A stretch of 64,000 nt of DNA from positions 3,241,001 to 3,305,000 of the forward strand of contig NZ_JPOJ01000001.1 in NCBI RefSeq assembly GCF_000733855.1, given 5' to 3'. The notes beneath the pieces were generated by a model. The model had not been told where the DNA came from. It did no database searches and saw only the letters and a list, made by a program, of their open reading frames with translations. How positions within the stretch are numbered: position 1 is the stretch's first letter; the number at the start of each line of letters is the position of its first letter. The stretch comes from Methylomicrobium agile (GTDB taxonomy: Bacteria > Pseudomonadota > Gammaproteobacteria > Methylococcales > Methylomonadaceae). The translations under genes and the position numbers were made by a program. Positions 1 through 8,264 of this stretch are shown here, piece by piece.

Positions 1-1075
1 GCGATCAGCGGTTCATCCCCACACTCGTGGGGAACACTTGCAGGCGCAGGTTGCAGGTTTCGTCCATGGCGGTTCATCCCCACACTCGTGGGGAACACCG
101 CGGCGCGTGGCACAAGATCAGTCGGCATGTCGGTTCATCCCCACACTCGTGGGGAACACTCGGCTTTACCGAACGTTTCGAAGGCATGGTGCGGTTCATC
201 CCCACACTCGTGGGGAACACAATCTGCGGACAAGCCTTAACAGAACGCGGGGCGGTTCATCCCCACACTCGTGGGGAACACTTTCATGCAGACTTCGCGC
301 CGTGCGCCCGCGCGCGGTTCATCCCCACACTCGTGGGGAACACACAACAATCTCGTTCGGGTAGTTGTCGCCGTTCGGTTCATCCCCACACTCGTGGGGA
401 ACACACCCTTGTCGGGATCGACGATAAACGTGCCGGCGGTTCATCCCCACACTCGTGGGGAACACCAACTGCTCAACGGTGTGCCGTCGATCCACCGCGG
501 TTCATCCCCACACTCGTGGGGAACACCTCGTCGGCGGGTTTGAGGATGTCGATGAATGCGGTTCATCCCCACACTCGTGGGGAACACGGCACTATCCGAT
601 AACAAGCGGCTTTACGACATGGTTCATCCCCACACTCGTGGGGAACACGCCGCCGATCATACTCTCCAACGCTGGATAATCGGTTCATCCCCACACTCGT
701 GGGGAACACGCGGTTTGATCGCCGACCCGTTTGTTGGCGGCCGGTTCATCCCCACACTCGTGGGGAACACTAGCACTAAGTAGAAAAAGCCGCTCAAAAC
801 GGCGGTTCATCCCCACACTCGTGGGGAACACTAACAGGATCAGCGCCAAAGTGACCAATGAGACGGTTCATCCCCACACTCGTGGGGAACACTCCATCAT
901 CGCGACGCCGTCGCTGTCCGAAAACGGTTCATCCCCACACTCGTGGGGAACACTAGACTGTATATTCTGTTAGATACACAGATATCGGTTCATCCCCACA
1001 CTCGTGGGGAACACTTGAGCGTTATATTGGTCTCGCTTGTCTCTGACGGTTCATCCCCACACTCGTGGGGAACAC
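1..1075 (-). CRISPR. Type I-E CRISPR array, 18 repeats visible, truncated at left edge
   Basis: Eighteen 29-bp repeats start at 9, 70, 131, 192, 253, 315, 376, 437, 498, 559, 620, 681, 742, 803, 864, 925, 986 and 1047. They enclose 17 spacers, all 32 nt except the 33-nt spacer at 282-314; bases 1-8 belong to another spacer, so the array continues left. On the minus strand the repeat begins GTGTTCCCC and ends GATGAACCG, with a palindromic CCCCAC/GTGGGG core, as in the E. coli I-E family. Transcription is right to left from the leader next to cas2, so the spacer at 1015-1046 is the newest. All repeats are identical except that of 620-648, whose last transcribed base is A instead of G. No spacer is duplicated. 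Confidence 0.98.
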
Positions 1076-2358
<1,283 letters not shown>

Positions 2359-2377
2359 GAAAGATTTCCTTGTTCGA

Positions 2378-2800
2378 TTAACGTTGAGTCGTGCATTGCC
2401 GTTTAACCTTCAAAATGAAGTCGATCAGAAAATCGTACGATCGCTCAGCCAAAACTGTCCGTAACAAGTCGGCGTCGATGGCCGGATAATCGGGCACCAA
2501 AGCATTGCGCATCCCTACAATTTTGCGCCATTGCTTCAGTTCATCCAGCGAAAGCTTTTGCAATTCGGCCAATTTGGCAAAGCTCTCGTATGCGTCCAAC
2601 GGCAGGTTAAGATGTTCGGCCTTTAACCAAAATTTTGCCGTGCCGATACAGGCTCCTATCAATATCTGCAAAGCCCGTTCGGCGGCACGGCGTTCAATTC
2701 GGCTGAATGGGCGCTCTGCGGCGATAACAGACAAGCCATCAAGGTCTTCCCGGCGCTCCCGGCTATGTTGTTCGATCGAGTCGAGATAGGCTTCAGGCAT
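2378..2800 (-). CDS. hepT: HEPN-domain toxin (HepT-like) with altered active site
   Basis: This 140-residue all-helical protein starts at the ATG overlapping the upstream MNT gene by 8 bp, the usual architecture of HEPN/MNT toxin-antitoxin pairs. HepT proteins are RNases with the motif R-X4-H-X-Y. Here the motif reads RNALVPDY: R98, N99 and Y105 are kept, but the catalytic His is Pro103 (codon CCC, one base from CAC). The Tyr that MntA-type antitoxins AMPylate remains. The longer open frame reaching 2950 only runs through the MNT gene. The toxin may be inactive, or the pair may have another role. Its place inside a cas operon, 19 bp before cas1, is unusual. Confidence 0.85.
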   Translation of the reverse strand: MPEAYLDSIEQHSRERREDLDGLSVIAAERPFSRIERRAAERALQILIGACIGTAKFWLKAEHLNLPLDAYESFAKLAELQKLSLDELKQWRKIVGMRNALVPDYPAIDADLLRTVLAERSYDFLIDFILKVKRQCTTQR

Positions 2801-3182
2801 AATCGAGTTCCATGCGGCTATGAATGCGGAGCGTTTCCTGCCAAAGCCGGTTTTCATCCCGGCAAAAAATGACCGTATCGGCCTGAATGATTTCAAACGC
2901 CAAAGGAATCGGCGCCTGATTGATGTCCACAATGGACAACTGAAAATCATGCAGACCTAAAGCCCGTTGCCAGTCCAGCGCGAGACACTCGGGCCGTAGC
3001 CGCTTTTCGATCGGATCGTCTTTGATGAAGCGGTTGAATGCTACGGCTAGATCGTAATCGCTGGACGCATGGGCATTGCCTTTCGCGCGCGAACCGTAGA
3101 GCCAGACGACCGCAATGTCGGAATCGTTATCGGCTAGCTCGGCGATTTTTTGCAGCAGTTCAGACATGGCATGCGTTCTCAT
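2793..3182 (-). CDS. mntA: MNT-domain nucleotidyltransferase antitoxin (MntA-like)
   Basis: A minimal nucleotidyltransferase of 129 residues (124 if the second Met at 3167 is used). The pattern GS-X10-D-X-D is exact: G30, S31, D42 and D44 in LYGSRAKG...SSDYDLAV. In characterised HEPN/MNT systems this protein neutralises the HEPN toxin by transferring AMP from ATP to the Tyr of its RX4HXY motif. The gene starts 10 bp after the PIN toxin gene and overlaps the HEPN gene by 8 bp. The catalytic residues look intact, in contrast with its partner. Confidence 0.9.
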   Translation of the reverse strand: MRTHAMSELLQKIAELADNDSDIAVVWLYGSRAKGNAHASSDYDLAVAFNRFIKDDPIEKRLRPECLALDWQRALGLHDFQLSIVDINQAPIPLAFEIIQADTVIFCRDENRLWQETLRIHSRMELDYA

Positions 3183-3192
3183 CGAAGCCGAA

Positions 3193-3624
3193 TCAGTCGT
3201 CCGGCAGCAGCAGGTTTTGGAATGGTTTGTGATTTTTCCAGCGATACGTGTTGAAATCGCGCCGATCGGTCGAGAGAATCCGGCCGTGGCCCAACTCTTC
3301 GGCTAAAATCACCAGGGAGGCATCGGCAAAATCCATAGGAAGATCAGCATATTTCAAAAGCAAGCGTCGCGTTCGATTGAGATGCTCCTTTTCTGTATTC
3401 ACAACCTGAATAATCCCTGTTGAAATTTCATCCAGAAAAAAGGCTTGCGCCTGCGGTGAAATATTTTTAACCAAATAATGACATAATTCGGTAATGACAG
3501 GCCAAGTGGTGATCAAGTCGTCGGAAATCGATTGACTTACCGAAAGTGCAAGCAGATGGTACCTATCCTTGGGATTAGCCAACGCCGCAAAATATCCCGT
3601 ATCAGCGATGACTAAATTTTTCAT
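3193..3624 (-). CDS. PIN-domain toxin (VapC-like)
   Basis: A 143-residue PIN-domain protein, predicted Mg-dependent endoribonuclease. The acidic residues expected of the fold are visible: D8 in VIADTGYFAAL, E46 in VITELCHYL, D98/D101 in PMDFADASL and D120 in LSTDRRDF. It overlaps the upstream antitoxin gene by 23 bp, the normal VapBC arrangement. It lies in the same direction as the cas genes, between cas6e and cas1. The target RNA cannot be read from sequence. Confidence 0.88.
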   Translation of the reverse strand: MKNLVIADTGYFAALANPKDRYHLLALSVSQSISDDLITTWPVITELCHYLVKNISPQAQAFFLDEISTGIIQVVNTEKEHLNRTRRLLLKYADLPMDFADASLVILAEELGHGRILSTDRRDFNTYRWKNHKPFQNLLLPDD

Positions 3625-3868
3625 CGATATAGTCGCGGATATATTTTTTGTAATTGACGGAACCGTCTTCCGGTCCTTCGCCGCAGCCTACAAACTTACT
3701 TTGCAGCAAGGCTTTCATTTTGCTTCCCGGCTGCTGTTTTTGCCTGAGTTCGCCCGCTTTATCCGCGAGCAGTTCCTTGATGATCTGGGTCACGGTTTCG
3801 CCGGTTTGCTCTTTAATAAACTGCAAGTTTTTCTCGCTTTGCTCGTCTAATTTTGCGTTGATTCTCAT
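3602..3868 (-). CDS. Ribbon-helix-helix antitoxin of the PIN toxin
   Basis: A small basic protein of 88 residues. Its N-terminus (MRINAKLDEQSEKNLQFI, then GETVTQIIKELL) has the strand-helix-helix pattern of a ribbon-helix-helix DNA-binding antitoxin; the C-terminal half would wrap the toxin. It precedes and overlaps the PIN gene, as an antitoxin should. It begins 41 bp after the cas6e stop, leaving room for an autoregulated promoter inside the cas operon; none is clear by eye. Confidence 0.82.
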   Translation of the reverse strand: MRINAKLDEQSEKNLQFIKEQTGETVTQIIKELLADKAGELRQKQQPGSKMKALLQSKFVGCGEGPEDGSVNYKKYIRDYIDEKFSHR

Positions 3869-3909
3869 GGCATTACCTCATTGTATGAATTGTCATACGG
3901 ACTGTAACA

Positions 3910-4527
3910 TTAAATCCTGGCGATAGATAGCAAGCCGCAGCCGAAGGCTTTGGCAGGGCCAATACCTTGAGTTATTTCCTGCTTAAATAGGGTTGCATCA
4001 GTGACAGTCAATATGCCGTCGAACAGCACGGTTTGAATTTTACCGCTTCGGCCTTCTTTAATTTTGCGAAAATATAGAACGGGTTCCGGCTGCATCGTCA
4101 GTGTTTCCAGTCGCGCAAAAGTTTGTAGCTTACGTTCCAGCCAGGCCTGCTGCTGTTCTTCTTGCAACAAAGGAACGCGCACGGTTTTCGTATAGGTTTT
4201 GCCTTTTTTCTCGAATGTGCCTTTGTCGCTGTCCTTAATCGTTTTGATCGGATTAGCGCGCAGGCGAAAGCGAAAGTGTTGGCCGTTCTGCACATTCAAA
4301 TCGTATTCGCGTTGAGCGAGAAGCGACGGGCTTTGGACGCTGCTTTGAGGTTGTAAAGTGGACTGTAAAAGAACATTGGCTCCAATGCCTTTTTGCATCT
4401 GTTCAACCCGAAATAAAAAATCCCGCGTTGATTCATCCTGTCCCGGAAACAGACGCCAGAGCGCCTGATGAAACTGGTAAGGGTTTTTCGCCTGATGCCA
4501 GGGAATGTGAATTTTACTCAGATACAT
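3910..4527 (-). CDS. cas6e: Cas6e, CRISPR pre-crRNA endoribonuclease
   Basis: Cas6e (CasE/Cse3), 205 residues, cleaves the pre-crRNA at the base of each repeat hairpin and stays bound to the 3' handle within Cascade. The N-terminal NPYQFHQALWRLFPG carries the His region used for catalysis in this family. The C-terminal glycine-rich loop GIGPAKAFGCGLLSI is diagnostic. AAGGAG lies just upstream of the ATG, which overlaps the end of cas5e by 14 bp. Length is normal. Confidence 0.97.
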   Translation of the reverse strand: MYLSKIHIPWHQAKNPYQFHQALWRLFPGQDESTRDFLFRVEQMQKGIGANVLLQSTLQPQSSVQSPSLLAQREYDLNVQNGQHFRFRLRANPIKTIKDSDKGTFEKKGKTYTKTVRVPLLQEEQQQAWLERKLQTFARLETLTMQPEPVLYFRKIKEGRSGKIQTVLFDGILTVTDATLFKQEITQGIGPAKAFGCGLLSIARI

Positions 4528-5170
4528 GGAGCGCTCCTTGAACAGCGGTCATGAACACGGTTCGGCTGGCGAATTGGCGCGGTTGATGAACGATCGGCAC
4601 ATCCCGTTTTTTAAGAGGTATCGCGCCGGGGCTATTCTCTTCGCTGTAAAGGGTGCCTTGATTCGCTCCGGTTTGCGCTAGTGCCGCCAGAGCGGATTCG
4701 GCGGCAATCTTCGTTTCAAACAACGGTCTGGCTAATGGACAGTTGCGCCGCCCCAGTACTGGTGTGTAGATCGGCTGCTTAATTGCCTGCTCGATAGCGG
4801 CTAAATGTAGAGGTGCATTATCTCTACTTGCCCAAATTGCTACCGTGTAACAGGCATCTTGCCAATATTCCCGCCAGGTCTGAATGGTGTTATGGCTTTT
4901 GAGGCCGCGATAATCTTCTCTCGCATCCTTGACGGTATGATAATCAGTCATTTTTTGTCCTTGCCGGTCGACTCGTACGGCAAACGAAACGCTGGCTGCC
5001 AAATCTTGCAATCGTCGCCGGTCGGTACGGTCGATCCCTAAGCATGCTCCGAGCAAACCCAACAAAGCACTGCGTCCGGGGAACAGCTCAGAGGGCCGTA
5101 AGCCTTCAAAGCTCTCCCGCCCCCATGCCTGCATCGGGCCTTGCAGTTTTAAGATCAGATAGTCGCGCAT
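4514..5170 (-). CDS. cas5e: Cas5e, Cascade 5'-handle-binding subunit
   Basis: Cas5e (CasD), 218 residues, caps the 5' handle of the crRNA in the Cascade effector complex. The start MRDYLILKLQGPMQAWG is the hallmark of the Cas5 RAMP fold, followed by FPGRSALLGLLGACLGI. It sits 5 bp after cas7e and overlaps cas6e, in the standard I-E order. No defects are seen. Confidence 0.97.
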   Translation of the reverse strand: MRDYLILKLQGPMQAWGRESFEGLRPSELFPGRSALLGLLGACLGIDRTDRRRLQDLAASVSFAVRVDRQGQKMTDYHTVKDAREDYRGLKSHNTIQTWREYWQDACYTVAIWASRDNAPLHLAAIEQAIKQPIYTPVLGRRNCPLARPLFETKIAAESALAALAQTGANQGTLYSEENSPGAIPLKKRDVPIVHQPRQFASRTVFMTAVQGALHVSE

Positions 5171-5175
5171 GGCTT

Positions 5176-6303
5176 TTAACCTTGACCGTTGTTTCTGAGC
5201 CAGTTTTCAAGATCAGGCAGGGAGGATTTGGCTACAATTCCGGCTGGCAGCGCGATTTCATCCAAAGCGAATTCGGCGCAGCGTTCCGTCAAATCGTAAC
5301 CGCGATGCACTTTATCCCAATAGGCGTTTAATTCCTTGATTGACGGCTCTCTAAATCCGCCGGTTTTATAGTCCGCCGGCACCGGTTTTTCAAAGGCGTT
5401 GGCCAGCGAAATCGGTTGATGGGCGAAGCTGACCAATGCGACGTCAGCCAGATTGTGCGCGGCAAAGCTTTGCTGCTTGGCGCTGGGAACTTCGGTTGCC
5501 AGCATGTGTAAAACATGCGCGGCAATATCGAGCACTTTTGTACGGCTGTCGCCTGTTTCTGGCGCTTTCATGTCCGGCAGTAATCCGAGATTCACCTGCA
5601 ACTGCTTGAGATTCAAGCTGGCATAACGGTAGAAAACCCCGGACGAAAACTCCTGCGTATCCAAATGCCCTGATCCCAATTCCTGCAAGTCGTCGACGGC
5701 GGTAAACCAGTCGATATCGGCATCGACGGTATGGGTGGTGATAGCATGGGCGACAGCCAAGGCGCCATCGATTTTGCCGACTTCGCTCATCAAACCGGAA
5801 GTCGCCATCCGTCCCGACAAGGCAATGTCCATACCTCTCGCAAGGGCTTGGCGAAAGGCCTGGCCGTCTTTTTCGATTTGTTTTTGCAGTTTTTTCGGGT
5901 CGATGCCATCGGACTCCAGCGCTGTGATTTGCTCGCAAAAATACGCGACTTCTTCCAATACCCAGGGTGCAACCGCATCACCCTTGGCATCTTCGGCGCT
6001 GGCATCTTTGCCGGAGATATAGCTGATCGCTTGTTTGATCAGTTTTTCCTCGTAACGCCCCGAAAGAGCGGCAATGGTTTGCGTTTGAAAATCCGCCAGA
6101 TGCTTGGTGCGCACGCTGGGTTCCCCCAAGTGTTCGCGATAATAATCGCTATGGCGCATCGTGCGCTTCAAACTCTGACTGGAAACACGCACTCGGCGCT
6201 TGCCGCCGAAAATCGCCGATTTTTGCATATTCATGTCGTCGCGGTTCAGGCAAGAGGGGCTGTGGGAAATCAGTACGTGGAAATTGATAAAGTTCTCGTT
6301 CAT
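5176..6303 (-). CDS. cas7e: Cas7e, Cascade backbone subunit
   Basis: Cas7e (CasC/Cse4), 375 residues, polymerises along the crRNA to form the Cascade backbone. The N-terminal FHVLISHSPSCLNRDD and the KRRVRVSSQSLKRTMR stretch are characteristic of the family and include RNA-contacting basic residues. It lies 16 bp downstream of cse2 and 5 bp upstream of cas5e, so it is part of one tight operon. Full length. Confidence 0.97.
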   Translation of the reverse strand: MNENFINFHVLISHSPSCLNRDDMNMQKSAIFGGKRRVRVSSQSLKRTMRHSDYYREHLGEPSVRTKHLADFQTQTIAALSGRYEEKLIKQAISYISGKDASAEDAKGDAVAPWVLEEVAYFCEQITALESDGIDPKKLQKQIEKDGQAFRQALARGMDIALSGRMATSGLMSEVGKIDGALAVAHAITTHTVDADIDWFTAVDDLQELGSGHLDTQEFSSGVFYRYASLNLKQLQVNLGLLPDMKAPETGDSRTKVLDIAAHVLHMLATEVPSAKQQSFAAHNLADVALVSFAHQPISLANAFEKPVPADYKTGGFREPSIKELNAYWDKVHRGYDLTERCAEFALDEIALPAGIVAKSSLPDLENWLRNNGQG

Positions 6304-6319
6304 GGTTTGTTCCTTTGCA

Positions 6320-6745
6320 TTAAGCGGATTCTTTGGTTTTGCTGTTTTGATAGAAGAAGAAATCTTCCAATAGCTGGCGTTTGGCGCGGTCGTTCCAGAA
6401 ATACAGGGTTTTCGCCGCTGAGGGCCAATCCAGCTTCGGCTCGGCCTGTTTGAGCAGCCGTCTCAACTGGATCAGGTCATTCGGTTCCTGAGAACGAATC
6501 ACCATAAACAGTCGCTTTTCGTTGATGTCGGCTTTTGCCAGCGCTTTTCCCAGCGAATCGCCGTTGTCCTGGTGCTTGATCAACGGCAGGCAAAACACCA
6601 AGCGCTGCATGTTTTTGCTCGCCTTGTTGTCTTGCAATAGCCGATAGAAAGCAGGGATTTCAAGCAAGTCGTCCGGTTGCACGACACGCTTGAGTTCGGC
6701 TTGCGGGCCGGGTTTCAGCTTTTGGTAATGTTCATACAAAGCCAT
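6320..6745 (-). CDS. cse2: Cse2 (CasB), Cascade small subunit
   Basis: The small subunit of Cascade, 141 residues, which as a dimer stabilises the displaced DNA strand. It is recognised from its position between cas8e and cas7e, its length and its basic helical composition with LKRVV...IPAFYRLL and a C-terminal WNDRAKRQLLEDFFF. The ATG at 6745 is the first in frame after the cas8e stop; no alternative start with a good ribosome site was found upstream, although the preceding 28 bp are open in the same frame. Confidence 0.9.
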   Translation of the reverse strand: MALYEHYQKLKPGPQAELKRVVQPDDLLEIPAFYRLLQDNKASKNMQRLVFCLPLIKHQDNGDSLGKALAKADINEKRLFMVIRSQEPNDLIQLRRLLKQAEPKLDWPSAAKTLYFWNDRAKRQLLEDFFFYQNSKTKESA

Positions 6746-6773
6746 AAAATCCGGCCCTTGTTTTCTCCTACAC

Positions 6774-8264
6774 TCATGTATTCGCTCCTTCCGGTTCCAG
6801 TTCTTGCAGGGATTTATTTAAGGATCGCCTCGCCAGCGCCAAGGCTTTCAGCATCTTGGGTTCTTGCCGGTAGGGTTCGGTCGCTTGTTCGAATAAAGCG
6901 GTCACCATTGCCTTGAGCTTGCCGTTTTGGGCATTTAATGCCGCCGATGGTGCGGCGTAATCGACGGCGGCCAAGCTGTAATGCAGCAGGCTTTCCGTTT
7001 GCTGGTAATAGTTCGTTTCGGCAGACTCGCAAAGATTGATGCCGGATCCATGCACTTTGTCTTTAATGCCGACCGCAAACAGGTACAGCGCTTTTCTTAA
7101 CGCCGTTTTGTAAGCCAGGCCGACCGCGATGATCTGGTGAATTACTTCGCCGTGTGTCGCCCAGCCTTGCGCCAGACTGAACAATTCGTGACGGCGTTCT
7201 AAAATCGTAGCCTGGTTGTTGCGGTAGCCGCCGACGATCAATTGAATTTTATCGGATGCCATGAAGGTTCTGGCTTGTTGAATTACCGGTGCAGTCTGTT
7301 GGCCTTCCTTGTCGGTTTGCTGATCGACAACCAAACGGCTTAAATGTGTCCAGGTCGGCGCGGTCGTGGTAAAGGATGGAAATTTTTCTTCTTTCTCGCC
7401 TTTTTTAACGGTAAAAATACGGGCGGATAGGGGATGCGGCCAAACGCCTTCTACCGTGTAATTAAATTTGGCCTTGTTAAAACCGTCATATACCGGTTCT
7501 ATGCAACCGCAACAACTGCAGCAACCGGAAGTCTTTGGCGGCAAAAGCTCGAAATGCGCCGGCTGCCACAACAAACCTCGATTGAGGCCGATCGCGGAGG
7601 CAGCGATTTTGGCATCGGCTTTGACGGTGTCCAGATAATTCGGCAATTGGTTCTTCGTATTTTGATACCACGGCATCGCAGCTTCCGCTGTTTCTTCGGT
7701 CAATACGTTTAACCAGATGGTTTGCCGTAGTTCTTTCCCCCGGATCAAAATCGTAATGGGCGTACTGCCGCGCAAGCTCCCCTTAAAACCGCCGCCCATA
7801 CTTGGACAGTTGTTGGCCGCATTGAACAATGCAATGGCTGCACAACCGCCGCATAAAACTTCACCCAGCCCTTGCGGGTTAACGAAGGCTTTATTAGTGC
7901 CGTCAGCTACGCCTGCCAGCAATTTATCCATGCCCGTTGGTTGGGTGGATTTGACGCCGCGAATTTGCATGAACGGGGTCTTCGCGTGATTTAGATCGAA
8001 CCAAGACATTTTTCCCCGGCTGACTTCGACATAGTCCTGTGCCGTCATCGGTTGTTGGATATATTGTCCCAATTCCTTTTTGTTCTTGGGCGTAAACAGG
8101 ACTTGCGTTATGGCGCAAAGCAACTGCAAACAGGCCAATTCCATGTCGTTGCGCGGCAGGCAAAGCTCGCCGCTTTGTTCGCCGCACAGCAGTTGCTGCA
8201 AAGTAATCTTTTGGTAGCTGCCTTGTTGCTGGATGGGTATCCAAGCATCTGTCAGTAAGTTCAT
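6774..8264 (-). CDS. cas8e: Cas8e (CasA/Cse1), Cascade large subunit
   Basis: The large subunit of type I-E Cascade, 496 residues, which reads the PAM and recruits Cas3. The N-terminus MNLLTDAWIPI and the segment with FNPANN-like AALFNAANNCPSMGGG are typical of the family. A Cys-rich cluster, CCSCCGC near residue 255, may bind zinc. The ATG overlaps the cas3 stop by 4 bp (ATGA), so cas3 and cas8e are coupled. The C-terminal third is predicted helical, as in the four-helix bundle of the family. Confidence 0.95.
   Translation of the reverse strand: MNLLTDAWIPIQQQGSYQKITLQQLLCGEQSGELCLPRNDMELACLQLLCAITQVLFTPKNKKELGQYIQQPMTAQDYVEVSRGKMSWFDLNHAKTPFMQIRGVKSTQPTGMDKLLAGVADGTNKAFVNPQGLGEVLCGGCAAIALFNAANNCPSMGGGFKGSLRGSTPITILIRGKELRQTIWLNVLTEETAEAAMPWYQNTKNQLPNYLDTVKADAKIAASAIGLNRGLLWQPAHFELLPPKTSGCCSCCGCIEPVYDGFNKAKFNYTVEGVWPHPLSARIFTVKKGEKEEKFPSFTTTAPTWTHLSRLVVDQQTDKEGQQTAPVIQQARTFMASDKIQLIVGGYRNNQATILERRHELFSLAQGWATHGEVIHQIIAVGLAYKTALRKALYLFAVGIKDKVHGSGINLCESAETNYYQQTESLLHYSLAAVDYAAPSAALNAQNGKLKAMVTALFEQATEPYRQEPKMLKALALARRSLNKSLQELEPEGANT

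Noticed and set aside
27-973. Several open frames with repeated VHPHTRGEH, SSPHSWGT or FIPTLVGNT peptides
   Set aside because: They are translations of the CRISPR repeat in three frames; the regular 61-bp period explains them fully.
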